A stretch of 64,000 nt of DNA from Candidatus Neoehrlichia procyonis str. RAC413 (GCF_000964795.1 NZ_LANX01000001.1:806001-870000); one strand, 5' to 3'. Shown: positions 38,533 through 48,795, counted from the first letter of the stretch. Numbers and translations are program-made. Notes: generated from the sequence alone by a model not told the origin.

Positions 38533-40098
38533 TTATTCCCATTCAATTGTTGATGGAGGTTTTGATGTTATATCGTACGTTACTCTATTTACTTCTTCTA
38601 CATTATTTACAATAGCATTACTAACTTTTTGTAAAAAATCACAAAATTTTAACTTATTACTGTCATTTTCATCAAAAGGAAAACTATTTGCAGTCATACC
38701 ATCACTTGAAGTAACAGCTCTTAATGCACAAATATAGCCATAAGTTCTACTATCACCCATAACACCAACGGTTTTTAATGGCAACAACACAGCAAAAGCC
38801 TGCCATATACAATCATATAATCCATATTCTGTCATAAGATTAATGTAAATATCATCTATTTCTTGAAGAATACGCACTTTTTCACAAGTTACTTCCCCTA
38901 TTATCCTCACCGATAATCCTGGACCAGGAAACGGGTGCTTTTTCAATATTTCATTTGGAATTCCAAGTGTTTCACCCAATAACCTAACTTCATCTTTAAA
39001 TAAATATCTTAAAGGTTCAATAAGTGAAAAATTCATTTTTTCAGGTAACCCTCCAACATTATGATGTGATTTTATCTTCACACCTTTTGCAGTACCTGAT
39101 TCTATTACATCAGGATAAATTGTACCTTGCATTAAAAAACTTACATTATTTAACTTCTTTGCATATAATTCAAAGACTTCAATAAACGTATTTCCTATAA
39201 TTTTACGCTTCTCCTCAGGATAAACTACTCCACTTAATCTACTTAAAAACAATTCCGATTCATCCAAAAAACATATTGGTATGTTAAGTTTATTAGTAAA
39301 AATATCCCTTACTTTTATACTTTCATTTTTACGTAGTAATCCATTATCTATAAAAACACAATGCAACTGGTCTTTAATAGCTTTATGCAACAATACTGCA
39401 GCTACACTTGAATCCACGCCTCCACTAATCGCAGCAATTACTTTTTTATCTCCAACATTATCTCTAATAGTGTTCATCTGTTTTTGAAAGAAAGATGATA
39501 TTGTCCAATTTCTGTTACATTGAGCAATATTTAAAAAATTATCAAACAACTTCATACCATTACATGTATGAGTAACCTCGGGGTGAAATTGCATACCATA
39601 AATTTTACGTTCTTCATTACTAATCATTGCTATTACATCATTAGAAACACTATAAGCAATTACTTCAAACCCTTGAGGAATAGTTGATAAACTATCTGAA
39701 TGACTCATCCATACATCCACTTTATCATTAGGAGCCCATACTCCTTTTATAATCATTGATTCTTTAACAATTCTAAGCTGTACTCTTCCAAATTCTCTAT
39801 AACCAGACACTACTAAAGAATTAAAGCATAACCCCAAAATTTGCACACCATAGCATATTCCTAATACTGGAACACATGTCTTTTGATTTAGTGCAAGTAT
39901 ATCCAAAACAATTTTAGGTATTTCCAATATATTACGCACTGATCCTGGTCCACCGGACAAAATAAAAGCACTAAAATCTTTTATATTAATATTATCATCA
40001 TAAGAGAAAATTTCAGAATAAACATTTAGTTCCCTTATTCTCCTTGCTATTAATTGTGTTACTTGCGAACCAAAGTCGATGATAGCTATTTTAGACAT
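38533..40098 (-). CDS. guaA: GMP synthase (glutamine-hydrolysing)
   Basis: GuaA converts XMP to GMP with glutamine and ATP. The 521-residue protein has an N-terminal class I glutamine amidotransferase domain with GICYGVQ (Cys near residue 83) and the His-Glu pair in MQFHPEVTH (near 170), then the PP-loop [12 protein letters not shown] (near 225) and the C-terminal dimerisation domain ending [19 protein letters not shown] (landmark PPSTIEWE). All catalytic parts are intact. The start ATG at 40098 is preceded by a 300-base divergent gap. It is the second purine enzyme of the window, with purF. Confidence 0.97.
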   Translation of the reverse strand: MSKIAIIDFGSQVTQLIARRIRELNVYSEIFSYDDNINIKDFSAFILSGGPGSVRNILEIPKIVLDILALNQKTCVPVLGICYGVQILGLCFNSLVVSGYREFGRVQLRIVKESMIIKGVWAPNDKVDVWMSHSDSLSTIPQGFEVIAYSVSNDVIAMISNEERKIYGMQFHPEVTHTCNGMKLFDNFLNIAQCNRNWTISSFFQKQMNTIRDNVGDKKVIAAISGGVDSSVAAVLLHKAIKDQLHCVFIDNGLLRKNESIKVRDIFTNKLNIPICFLDESELFLSRLSGVVYPEEKRKIIGNTFIEVFELYAKKLNNVSFLMQGTIYPDVIESGTAKGVKIKSHHNVGGLPEKMNFSLIEPLRYLFKDEVRLLGETLGIPNEILKKHPFPGPGLSVRIIGEVTCEKVRILQEIDDIYINLMTEYGLYDCIWQAFAVLLPLKTVGVMGDSRTYGYICALRAVTSSDGMTANSFPFDENDSNKLKFCDFLQKVSNAIVNNVEEVNRVTYDITSKPPSTIEWE

Positions 40099-40300
40099 AC
40101 AACACCTTATAAATTTGGCCTTTTACAATTTGCAGCAACATACTAATAAGAAAACACGCAAAATGTAACAATATCCTAGACATTTAGCTAGTAAAGTTTT
40201 TTTATGAGTGATACTGCATATACATAATAATGTAAAGTTTTATTAATAAAACTACTAACACAGCAAAACTACTTAATTTAAATTACTATCTTTAATATTT

Positions 40301-40324
40301 TGCTAACATTATTTAGCTAACATT
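40301..40324. promoter_or_regulatory. Direct repeat GCTAACATT between divergent genes
   Basis: GCTAACATT occurs at 40302-40310 and again at 40316-40324, 14 bases apart, about 80 bases before the small-protein ATG at 40406 and 200 bases before guaA. Closely spaced direct repeats in a divergent promoter gap may bind a regulator. There is no independent support. Confidence 0.25.
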
Positions 40325-40405
40325 TATAACAATTCACCCTGAACAAATCATAATTTATTAATAAATACACGATACAATAACATCATAGTTAAAGTAAGGT
40401 ATAAT

Positions 40406-40747
40406 ATGTATCCCGAATCATCACATATTTCTAAAAATGCAAAAAATCAAACCTCTAAAACCACACATGCAACGTCCCAAGAAAATCAACCTACAGATCA
40501 AGATATAGACAATGTTATCAAATGTATAGAAGATGAATGCGGAGATATAATAGATCAAAATATGAGAAATTTGATGAAAAAAGAAATTCAAGATGTGATC
40601 CCAGAATTAAACCAAGTATTACTACCATTAATAGACGTTGCATCACAAGAAAAAAGATTACCTGATAATTTACAAGAAGATCTAACAAAAAAATTTATGA
40701 AAATAATGTTGCCACATATACAAAAAATTATTAATGCTTCTCATTGA
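40406..40747 (+). CDS. Small acidic helical protein, hypothetical
   Basis: A 113-residue protein with a disordered Ser/Thr/Gln-rich N-terminus (residues 1-32) and an acidic, helix-prone rest (33-113) containing IKCIEDECGDIIDQNMRNL. No signal peptide or membrane segment is present. AAGG lies eight bases before the ATG, and the frame is clean, so it is very probably a real gene. I do not recognise a family. The short, soluble, charged layout with a flexible N-terminus fits many secreted or DNA/protein-binding small proteins, and an effector role is only a guess. Confidence 0.8.
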   Translation: MYPESSHISKNAKNQTSKTTHATSQENQPTDQDIDNVIKCIEDECGDIIDQNMRNLMKKEIQDVIPELNQVLLPLIDVASQEKRLPDNLQEDLTKKFMKIMLPHIQKIINASH

Positions 40748-41737
40748 GAAATAAACATTATAGGGTTAATTTACATTAAACATTTACATTTTTAGTTAAA
40801 CAAGAACTCTTACAAATACAAGAAAAATATAAACTGCCGAAATGTACTTTAGGTATTATTTAAATTCTATAAAAATACAGGTTTTTAGCATTCCATAATA
40901 AAAGCAATCTATAAAACAATTCCACCCATTTATCACAATACTACTATTCTCATATGCACATATTCTTTATCACTCTTACCAACTTTTAGTTTATATGATT
41001 TTTAATCTTGTTTTAAAAAGTATCTAAGAAAGACCATAAGTCAGCCATATTTATCACTTTAATAATTATTTTCCATAATAACCATTAAATATAACATATA
41101 TATGCAGATATTACTTTTGTGTTAAATTCTTCATAACCTATTTACAACCTTATTCTTGAGCATTTTTATTAATCAGAGTTCTGTACATAAACTACATACA
41201 GTGTATTCAAAACTAGAACATCTATGATACAGTAAATAATAGATCCCCAATATTTGTATTTATCATTGGGTTTTTTATTTAATCAGGCATATCACTACAA
41301 TCATGTATGTAAATATACTACCTTAATAAGTTAATCATCCACTATAAGCTTTACAAAGTACAAGGCCATAAAAAGACATTATACACTGAAATATAGTTCA
41401 TATATCTTATTCCAAAAATATACCAACATTACCAATATTATTTTTTACAACAAAATCATTTTTCTAAATATCATAGCCGTGATAATTTACAAAATCTAAA
41501 ATATCATGATAACTTTACCACCCATATAGTAGTGTATATAGTACTAATACACAAATAACCTCTTGCATGATATCCAAAGCCAATCATAAAAACTGATAAG
41601 TACAAAATTATGTATTACAGCTTTTTTATCAGTTATTATCAATATCTTAATCATATTCTGAATTGCTTTACGATTACAATTGACATAAAGCTCTTAATAA
41701 TGTAAAGAACTTTTTATTAATACATTAAAAATGTGAC
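40748..41737. other. Long gene-free stretch upstream of pdhC
   Basis: Nearly 1 kb without a gene, the longest gap in the window. It contains a good plus-strand terminator (41246-41276) about 500 bases from the nearest gene end, and an inverted repeat AACTGATAA/TTATCAGTT (41591-41599 and 41626-41634) about 100 bases before pdhC. Both strands were read by eye, and no coding remnant was recognised. Confidence 0.5.
41246..41276 (+). terminator. Rho-independent terminator far from any gene end
   Basis: CCCAAT (41246-41251) pairs with ATTGGG (41265-41270), followed directly by six T residues. It is one of the few G-C-containing hairpins with a proper T-run here. The closest upstream plus-strand gene ends 500 bases earlier, so it may end either a long 3' UTR or an unannotated RNA. 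Confidence 0.65.
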
Positions 41738-42955
41738 ATGCCAATAGAAATACTCATGCCAGCATTATCCCCTACTATGAAAAGTGGATCCATAGTAAAA
41801 TGGTACAAGAAGGAAGGCGACACAGTTAAGGCAGGAGAAGTTATAGCTGACATTGAAACCGATAAAGCAGTGATGGAATTTGAATATGCTGATGAAGATG
41901 GAATAATTGGAATCATACTATCACAAGAAGGTAGTAAGAATGTGCCTGTAAATCAGTTAATTGCTCTTGTCGGTATTGATGACAATGATCTACAATTAAT
42001 AAAATCTTATAAGCAAGAATCATTAACAAATCATCCTCATGTCTCTAGTGAACCAAATATTTCTACAATAAATACTGATAATTTAGCCAATAATACAAGG
42101 CAGCAACAAACAAGAATTAAAGCAAGCCCTTTAGCAAAAAAAATTGCCTATGAATCTTCTATTGATCTTAGTACGATAAAGCAAGGTACGGGTCCTTATA
42201 ACAGAATAATAAAAGCAGATGTTTTAGAAGCAATACAAAATTATCAGAATTGTACACGTAATAATGACGTTACCAGCTACTTTATCGAAGTTAGCAATAC
42301 AAGGCAAGTTATTGCACATAGGTTAGCAGAGTCTAAACAAACAATACCCCACTTTTACTTAAAAATAGATTGCAACGTTAACAATTTACTAAAACTTAAA
42401 GCTGAAGTTAACAACATAGACATTAACAATAAAATCACTGTTAATGATTTCATAATAAAAGCTACAGCTCTAAGTATAAAGAAATTTCCTAGTATAAACG
42501 TATCATGGATAAATGATAAAATACTACAACACACAAATATTGATGTATCATTTGCTGTATCTACAGATGATGGAGGATTAATTACACCTATAGTTACTAA
42601 TGCCGATAAGAAATCTTTATCTGAAATATCACACGAAGCAAAAGCCTTAATTGCAAAGGCAAGAAATGGTAGGTTACAGCTTAAAGAATTTCAAGGAGGC
42701 AGTATAACTATATCTAATCTTGGCATGTTTGAAATAAAAGAATTTATAGCAATTATCAACCCTCCTCAATCATGTATTATGGCAGTAGGACAATCAAAGC
42801 AGCAACCCGTTGTTATAGATAGTAATATCATTATTGCAAATGTTATGACTGTTACATTATCAATTGATCATAGGGTAATTGATGGAGTATTAGCTGCAAA
42901 GTTCTTTAATTGTTTTAAAAATTATATAGAAAATCCTATTACAATGTTCATATAA
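41738..42955 (+). CDS. pdhC: Dihydrolipoamide acetyltransferase, E2 of pyruvate dehydrogenase
   Basis: A 405-residue E2 with one lipoyl domain (residues 1-78; lipoylated Lys in ETDKAVMEFE), a Thr/Asn/Gln-rich linker, a peripheral-subunit-binding domain (about 126-160, ASPLAKKIAYE and TGPYNRIIKADV), and a catalytic domain (180-405) with the active-site DHRVIDG. It transfers the acetyl group to CoA. The E1 beta gene is far away at 7314 and no E1 alpha or E3 gene is near. It starts MPIEILMPALSPTM as in other alphaproteobacterial E2 proteins. Confidence 0.97.
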   Translation: MPIEILMPALSPTMKSGSIVKWYKKEGDTVKAGEVIADIETDKAVMEFEYADEDGIIGIILSQEGSKNVPVNQLIALVGIDDNDLQLIKSYKQESLTNHPHVSSEPNISTINTDNLANNTRQQQTRIKASPLAKKIAYESSIDLSTIKQGTGPYNRIIKADVLEAIQNYQNCTRNNDVTSYFIEVSNTRQVIAHRLAESKQTIPHFYLKIDCNVNNLLKLKAEVNNIDINNKITVNDFIIKATALSIKKFPSINVSWINDKILQHTNIDVSFAVSTDDGGLITPIVTNADKKSLSEISHEAKALIAKARNGRLQLKEFQGGSITISNLGMFEIKEFIAIINPPQSCIMAVGQSKQQPVVIDSNIIIANVMTVTLSIDHRVIDGVLAAKFFNCFKNYIENPITMFI

Positions 42956-42970
42956 GAACATTTTTAGTAA

Positions 42971-43008
42971 GTAGTTAATTAATGTTATTATGCATTAAGT
43001 TTAACTAC
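42971..43008 (+). terminator. Imperfect hairpin after pdhC
   Basis: GTAGTTAATTAATG (42971-42984) pairs with CATTAAGTTTAACTAC (42993-43008) with a 2-base bulge, 16 bases after the pdhC stop. There is no strong T-run, so termination efficiency is doubtful. Confidence 0.4.
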
Positions 43009-43204
43009 CTATATACACAATATCATAGGAAAAAGATACAACACATTTTAAAAGTAAAAAAGAACCCTCCTCTCTGAGTTATAATAAGTTCTGTATATTT
43101 ACTATAGTTTTATACTTGTAGTAAATAAAAAATTTGTTAAACTATAGAGTGGGTAAGTTACTCATTCAATTACATGCTAGTTTCTATACTTGGGTAAGTT
43201 TATT

Positions 43205-44107
43205 GTGGAATTAAGTAATAAAGTTAAATCTATTTTAGGCTTTTATGATAGTGAAAATCCTGGGGTAAAAACTAATCTTGCACGAATGTTACTTCATGGA
43301 AAACTTGGAAATAGTGGAAAACTTATAATATTACCTGTCGATCAGGGATTTGAACATGGTCCTACAAAAAGTTTTAGTCAAAATCCTGATTCTTATGACC
43401 CATATTACCATTTTCAGTTAGCAATCGAATGTGGATTCAGTGCATATGCTGCACCTATTGGTATGTTAGAATGTGGAGCATCTACCTATGCAGGGTCTAT
43501 ACCCCTTATTTTAAAATTAAATAGCTCTAGTGCTCTTTTACCAAAAGATAGTCATCCTACTCAAGTGATTACTGCTTCAGTCCATGATGCTTTACGATTA
43601 GGATGCGTAGCAATAGGTCTTACAATATATCCAGGTTCGCATCATTTCTTGTCAATGATATGTAAAGCAAAGAGCCTAATACATGAAGCTAAATCTTATG
43701 GTTTAGCAGTCGTTATATGGTCATATCCACGCGGAGGAGATATCTCAAAAGCAGGTGAAACTGCAGTTGATATAATTGCATATGGTGCTCATATTGCTGC
43801 ATTGCTTGGTGCAAACATCATAAAAGTCAAGCTACCAACAAGTCATATTGAGAAAGAAAGTATTAACTGTGATATTTCCTCTCTATCACAAAGAGTTGCA
43901 TATGTTAAGAAATCCTGTTTTAATGGTAAGAGAATAGTAATATTTTCAGGTGGAGAAGTAAAAAACGATGATAGCTTATATAAGGAGTGCCAAGCAATAA
44001 AATATGGACAAGGAGATGGTTCGATTATAGGTCGTAATTCTTTTCAAAGAACAAAAAAAGATGCTATTTCAATGGTAGACAATATAGTAAAAATTTATAA
44101 TGGATAA
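43205..44107 (+). CDS. fbaB: Class I fructose-bisphosphate aldolase (FbaB/DhnA type)
   Basis: This 300-residue aldolase belongs to the archaeal-type class I (DhnA/FbaB) family and cleaves fructose 1,6-bisphosphate. LPVDQGFEHGP near residues 44-54, the Schiff-base lysine region NIIKVKLPTS near 205 and FSGGEVKNDDSL near 240 fit the family. GTG 43205 gives MELSNKVKSIL as the usual start; TTG 43190 would add five residues. Related intracellular alphaproteobacteria lack a full glycolysis and probably use it for gluconeogenesis (inference). Only three bases separate its stop from tRNA-Cys. Confidence 0.9.
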   Translation: MELSNKVKSILGFYDSENPGVKTNLARMLLHGKLGNSGKLIILPVDQGFEHGPTKSFSQNPDSYDPYYHFQLAIECGFSAYAAPIGMLECGASTYAGSIPLILKLNSSSALLPKDSHPTQVITASVHDALRLGCVAIGLTIYPGSHHFLSMICKAKSLIHEAKSYGLAVVIWSYPRGGDISKAGETAVDIIAYGAHIAALLGANIIKVKLPTSHIEKESINCDISSLSQRVAYVKKSCFNGKRIVIFSGGEVKNDDSLYKECQAIKYGQGDGSIIGRNSFQRTKKDAISMVDNIVKIYNG

Positions 44108-44110
44108 TAA

Positions 44111-44182
44111 GGCTGGGTGGCAGAGTGGCTTATGCAGAGGACTGCAAATCCTTTTATACCGGTTCAATTCCGGTCCCGGCCT
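44111..44182 (+). tRNA. tRNA-Cys (anticodon GCA)
   Basis: The acceptor stem GGCTGGG pairs with CCCGGCC (one G-T), the anticodon stem GAGGA/TCCTT encloses CTGCAAA (anticodon GCA), and the T-arm CCGGT-TCAATTC-CGG is standard. The discriminator is T, as expected for tRNA-Cys. CCA is not encoded. It starts three bases after the fbaB stop, so the two are likely on one transcript, and an 8-T run nearby may end it. Confidence 0.95.
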
Positions 44183-44410
44183 CTCCTTTTTTTTCGTAAG
44201 TATAATAAAATCAATCAAATAATCTTAATCACTCTCTCTAAAACGAAAAATGTTATATCATGTGATAAGTAACAAAAGCAGCTTTCTTCAAAAAATTAGC
44301 TATCTCATTATTTATATAAAAAGTAAATAAATTAGGTATTTATTGTTTATATTTCTATGTAATTTATAAAATCCTTAAAATAAAAATATAAAAAATCACT
44401 AAATATCTAG

Positions 44411-44533
44411 CTAATATACAAGCAGATTTAGACTAAAATTTGTAGATTCATGTTTAAGATCTTGATTAACACATGATAAATATGTTTCATAAAGCAAAAC
44501 TTTACTAAATAACAAAAAATTTAATATTACTTT
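44411..44533 (-). pseudogene. Coding-like remnant of unknown gene
   Basis: A 40-codon open stretch on the minus strand bounded by stops, including LLYETYLSCVNQDLKHES. Its balanced residue content is unlike translated random AT-rich DNA. There is no start codon context, and I know no match. It may be a broken duplicate like the valS, tyrS and gyrB pieces. Confidence 0.3.
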
Positions 44534-44955
44534 TTATATAGCTAAAATAGTCTACAGCCCTATGGTCATTCCTTAATTTCTTTCACAACTCAAACTTAAA
44601 ATATATATTTTTATGTTAAAATACTATATAAAACACATTCAATTTATAAGTCAGCTACAATCAATTACAATAAATTTGAAATACAACAATTAATGCAAAA
44701 TAAAAAGAAAAGTAGATTATTTATAAATACATACCTTTTTCGTACTAATAAAAAATTCTAATACTCAATTATCAAGTACAATACTTATAAAAAGTACCTA
44801 CTAGTAATAACATGCAATGCACTAACAATACTATTGCTTAAATATATACTATAATTAACAAAATGTTTGAATGTTATGATTATAACACTCAAATATTAAC
44901 GATATTACAATAATCTTTAAACATAAGCATAACAAACTGTGATAGTACATATCCA

Positions 44956-44996
44956 AAATTTTCACTAAAATTACATTGTTATTTTAGTGAAAATTT
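44956..44996 (-). terminator. 16-bp perfect hairpin downstream of mrdA
   Basis: AAATTTTCACTAAAAT (44956-44971) and ATTTTAGTGAAAATTT (44981-44996) are exact reverse complements around a 9-base loop. It lies 90 bases past the mrdA stop and could terminate transcripts from either side. Only four of sixteen pairs involve G or C, and no external T-run is present. Confidence 0.55.
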
Positions 44997-45085
44997 AAAT
45001 TCAACTTAATATAACTATTAGCAAGATCTTAATATTTTTCACATGCTCTTTAGTTTTACGCAGACAATACAATAACAACGCTTTT

Positions 45086-46828
45086 CTAATCAAAGAATCC
45101 ATGTACTAGCATGTAATTAAAAACGTTTTGAGCTAATACTGTAGATTTACCTGCACCTCCTGTATGCTCCATAAATACTGAAACTGCATACTTAGGAGAA
45201 TTAAACGGCGCATAACCAACAAATATCCCATGATCCCTTTTTTTTACATCACTTTTTATATTTGATACTTGAACACTACCAGTTTTCCCAGAAGCTGTAA
45301 TCAATATTGGCACACCTGCTCTTCGTAAATATTTTGACGCAGTTCCTATTGAAGAGTTCACAACTTTAAACAAAGCATTTTGTACAAAACGTAAATGTTC
45401 ATTATTAACATCAAGTTGAAGAAATTTTTGATATTTCTTATCATAGTGAAATACTGGTATAACCTTTCTTCCACTCGCTACTCTAGCTATCATTATTGCT
45501 AATTGCAAAGGTGTTACCAACAAATAACCGTGACCTATTACTATATTTAAAGTATCTCCTAGTTTCCATGCAGTCGACAAATTACTTTCTCGCCAACCTT
45601 TATCAGGTACAATACCCATAACTTCCTCTAGTAATCCCGTATTAAACATTTGTGCAAATCCAAATGTTGTAGCAATATTAGATATTATTTCAATGTTAAT
45701 ATATTGTGCAATAGTAAAAAAATAAACATTACATGATGAAGCTATCGCATCTCTCATATTTATCCATCCATGACCTCTATGATTCCAGCAATGAAATTCT
45801 CTACCTCCAACAAATAAACTTCCTGTACACAAAATTTTCTTATTAACATCAATAACATTATCCTTTAAAGCTGCAAGAGCAGTAATAATTTTAAAAGTAG
45901 AAGCAGGTTCAGTCTGTAAAGCAATAGCACGATTTATCAATGGAAGAGAATGATTACTGTTAATCTTATTCCAAGACTTATAAGATAGTCCATTAATGAA
46001 CATATTATTATCATAAGATGGTGAGCTACATAACGCCAGTACATTACCAGTCTCAATCTCTAGCACTACAACAGCACCGTTATTACCATTTAACATTTGA
46101 GATATTGTTTTTTGTAATAAAATATCCAATGTCAACTTAACATTATTACCAGAAATACTTTCAATTCGTGATAACTCACGTACTATTTTCCTTTTTGCAT
46201 TAACCTCATGCTTCACAAATCCAAGAGCACCTTTTAATCTATTATCATCGGTATATTCTATTCCGGTAACCCCCATTCTAATTTCATTGTATTGATTATA
46301 ATCACTACCTTGTATATTTTTAATATATCCAATAATATGTGCACAATCATTGCTAAAAGGATAATAACGTTTATAGAAAGGCACTACATATACACCAGAT
46401 AACTTTTCTATATTAAATTCTATTTTAGATAACTCATACCAATCAATCTCTTCATAAATTGTAATAATATTAGCTTTATTATTTTTCATCTGATGAATTA
46501 GCTCTGATTTGATAGGCTTATTAGTAAGCTTTAACAACTCCACCAATAAACCATCAACATCTTTAACACATTGAATCTCACATAACACCTTATACAATAA
46601 CTTATTTGTTGCTAATTCTACATTATTTCTATCAAGAATTTTACCTCTTATTGGCAAAAGAAATGTTTCTCTAATCCTATTATTATCTGATAAAATTTGA
46701 TATTTATTTCTTTTAACAATCTGGAGATAGTATAACCGTGATGTTAATACAGAAACCGTTACTAACTGCAACCCCATAAGTATAATTATCCTACGATTAT
46801 ATAGTTTTTTTATAATCCTATTTTTCAT
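45086..46828 (-). CDS. mrdA: Penicillin-binding protein 2
   Basis: PBP2 is the transpeptidase of the elongation machinery in rod-shaped bacteria. The 580-residue protein has one N-terminal membrane helix (about residues 13-30), a pedestal domain, and the transpeptidase domain with the catalytic Ser in ASTFKI (near 300), the SxN motif SCN (near 358) and KTG in SGKTGSV (near 515). All three motifs are intact, so an active enzyme is expected, although Ehrlichia are reported to lack a classical thick peptidoglycan. It lies 41 bases from secF on the same strand. Confidence 0.95.
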   Translation of the reverse strand: MKNRIIKKLYNRRIIILMGLQLVTVSVLTSRLYYLQIVKRNKYQILSDNNRIRETFLLPIRGKILDRNNVELATNKLLYKVLCEIQCVKDVDGLLVELLKLTNKPIKSELIHQMKNNKANIITIYEEIDWYELSKIEFNIEKLSGVYVVPFYKRYYPFSNDCAHIIGYIKNIQGSDYNQYNEIRMGVTGIEYTDDNRLKGALGFVKHEVNAKRKIVRELSRIESISGNNVKLTLDILLQKTISQMLNGNNGAVVVLEIETGNVLALCSSPSYDNNMFINGLSYKSWNKINSNHSLPLINRAIALQTEPASTFKIITALAALKDNVIDVNKKILCTGSLFVGGREFHCWNHRGHGWINMRDAIASSCNVYFFTIAQYINIEIISNIATTFGFAQMFNTGLLEEVMGIVPDKGWRESNLSTAWKLGDTLNIVIGHGYLLVTPLQLAIMIARVASGRKVIPVFHYDKKYQKFLQLDVNNEHLRFVQNALFKVVNSSIGTASKYLRRAGVPILITASGKTGSVQVSNIKSDVKKRDHGIFVGYAPFNSPKYAVSVFMEHTGGAGKSTVLAQNVFNYMLVHGFFD

Positions 46829-46869
46829 TTTGTATTAAATATGAATACAATTCCACCAATTAAAGCACT

Positions 46870-47775
46870 CTATTTATATTCTTTTTGTAAACTCCTCATA
46901 AATGGAGTTACTGAGATAAAAATCGAAGAATAAGTACCAACTGTAATACCAAAAAATATTATAATACTTAAATCCCTTACTGAATCTTTACATAATAGAA
47001 CTAACGGTACAGTAGCTAATAAAGTAGTACCTGAAGTTAATATAGTTCGTGATAATGTAGAATTAATACTAATATTTATAATATCATGCAAATTTTTACT
47101 ATGCTGAGATGTTCTTACTAGTTCTCGTATTCTATCATAAATCACTACAGAATCATTGATTGAGTATCCTACTATCATTAATAAACCTGCAGTTGACGTC
47201 AAGTTAAATTCAATACCAACAACACTAATCATGCCCAAAGTTAAAACAACGTCATGAATCAATGCTACAACTCCTCCAACAGCAAATTGCCATTTAAATC
47301 TGCAACACAAATATAAAAACATACCTAATAAGGAACATATCAAAGCACAAATCCCTTCAATAATTTGTTCATGCCCTACTTGCGGACCAACATAGTCTAT
47401 TTTTCTATATATTACATTACCTGAAATATTTTTAAGCGCTTCTTTAACTTGTAAAACTATCTCTGAACCATTTGAATCATCAAAACTCTTAAAATTCAAC
47501 AAAAATTCCTTATTATTACTATTTAATTCTTGTATAGAAAAACCATTTAACCCATTTTTTTGTAAAATACTCCTTAGATCTCCTAAAGTAACATTTTCAT
47601 TTTCTATACGTAAATCAATAACCATACCTCCAGCAAAATCTGTTCCTATATGTATTCCTCTAAAGAGGACAATAGTAATAGCAAATAATAATAGCATAGC
47701 ACTACAAAAAAGTGCATAAGTACTATATCTAACAAAATCAATGTTCGTACTATCAGAAATGATACGTAGAGCCAC
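46870..47775 (-). CDS. secF: Protein translocase subunit SecF
   Basis: SecF with SecD uses proton flow to pull proteins across the inner membrane. The 301-residue protein has an N-terminal helix, a periplasmic loop with GTDFAGGMVIDLRIE, and five more helices carrying the conserved GYSINDSVVIYDRIREL (landmark SINDSVVIYDR) near residue 205. The start is GTG 47775. SecD is not in the window, so secD and secF are split here. The promoter should lie in the 66-base divergent gap shared with yraN. Confidence 0.95.
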   Translation of the reverse strand: MALRIISDSTNIDFVRYSTYALFCSAMLLLFAITIVLFRGIHIGTDFAGGMVIDLRIENENVTLGDLRSILQKNGLNGFSIQELNSNNKEFLLNFKSFDDSNGSEIVLQVKEALKNISGNVIYRKIDYVGPQVGHEQIIEGICALICSLLGMFLYLCCRFKWQFAVGGVVALIHDVVLTLGMISVVGIEFNLTSTAGLLMIVGYSINDSVVIYDRIRELVRTSQHSKNLHDIINISINSTLSRTILTSGTTLLATVPLVLLCKDSVRDLSIIIFFGITVGTYSSIFISVTPFMRSLQKEYK

Positions 47776-47841
47776 AATTCAAAATTAAGTTTACAAAGCC
47801 TTATTTTATGTTATTTAAGCAGCTCACTCAAGTAAAATATC

Positions 47842-48201
47842 ATGAGCTTAATAAAACCATATACAATTGGATATATAGGAGAAATCGTCATAATATTATT
47901 TCTGAAACTAAAACTATATACCATAGTAAAGCACAGATACAGGTGCCCTTTAGGAGAAATAGATATTATTGCAGTTAAAAAAAATATCCTAATATTTATA
48001 GAAGTAAAAACCAGCATTATTTCCTGTGCAGGCATACCTATAACTTATAGGCAACGTCACGCAATTATAAAAACTGCTAGACATTTTATCTATTACTATC
48101 CAAAGTTCAATGCTTATCAAATAAGATTTGATGCATGCTTTGTATCATTACAACACAAACCTATACATATTATAAATGCCTGGACAGAAAACAAGAATTA
48201 A
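47842..48201 (+). CDS. yraN: YraN family (UPF0102) endonuclease-like protein
   Basis: A 119-residue member of the UPF0102/YraN family, which has a restriction-endonuclease-like fold. The core residues are visible: GYIGE near the N-terminus, GEIDIIA with the Asp near residue 39, and FIEVKT with Glu and Lys near 52-56. Family members are thought to act on DNA, but the role is unproven. Length is normal. It points away from secF across a 66-base gap. Confidence 0.88.
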   Translation: MSLIKPYTIGYIGEIVIILFLKLKLYTIVKHRYRCPLGEIDIIAVKKNILIFIEVKTSIISCAGIPITYRQRHAIIKTARHFIYYYPKFNAYQIRFDACFVSLQHKPIHIINAWTENKN

Positions 48202-48663
48202 ACCGCACATATTTTATACATTATAGATTAACCTACACTACACAATTTACTATTTTAGAGTAATACACTATTAATATTACTAGTCCTCAATGCTAAAATA
48301 TATTCATTTACAAAATTTAATTCTACAAGTAATAAAAACTATAAACATACAATATATGTTCTGAATCGTAGTATAAGAGTCATATAACCGCTAGCAACCA
48401 TGCTGACTAAAACAAACCTGTTAATATTAGTATGTATTCAAAAGTATTATAAATATGAAAAATCTGTAAGTCACAGTTTCTCTTACATAATTAGTTTTAT
48501 ATATTAGATAATTATTAATTTATGCAATTCTTGTACTTTTAGTAATATAATTAATAATATTGTATATGATTCATGCCATACTTTTCAATAGACACATATC
48601 TTAAATACACATTCTCCACCCCTTCTCTAACTTTTTATTTTAATCAACCACAATACTATGAAG

Positions 48664-48795
48664 TTAAATAACCTTAAGCATTTCCACATCTATAGAAAAA
48701 GTGGGACTTTTTATAATTAAGATCATCTCACCATACAGAATTATAATTACTAAAGATGCTTCATATGAATTACAATCAATAAATTTTTCAATAAT
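48664..48795 (-). pseudogene. Decayed partial duplicate of tyrS
   Basis: On the minus strand this region reads IEKFIDCNSYEASLVIII and onward, which parallels IKKFIDCDSCEKSSAIIV of TyrS (encoded near 51050-51185). The DNA also aligns closely, for example CAATCAATAAATTTTT against CAGTCAATAAATTTTT. Later residues become unlike TyrS. A 64-codon open frame with an ATG at 48858 covers it, but the first 20 residues are unrelated, so I treat it as chance reading through a relic. Same orientation as tyrS, with only hemA between. Confidence 0.85.

Larger units (their letters stand above)
44183..45085. other. Gap between tRNA-Cys and mrdA
   Basis: About 900 bases in a convergent position (tRNA-Cys plus, mrdA minus). 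It holds a T-run directly after the tRNA, a coding-like remnant on the minus strand (44411-44533) and a strong A/T hairpin (44956-44996). A second short minus-strand stretch near 44271-44360 reads NEIANFLKKAAFVTYHMI and then stops, also coding-like but unassigned. Confidence 0.45.
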
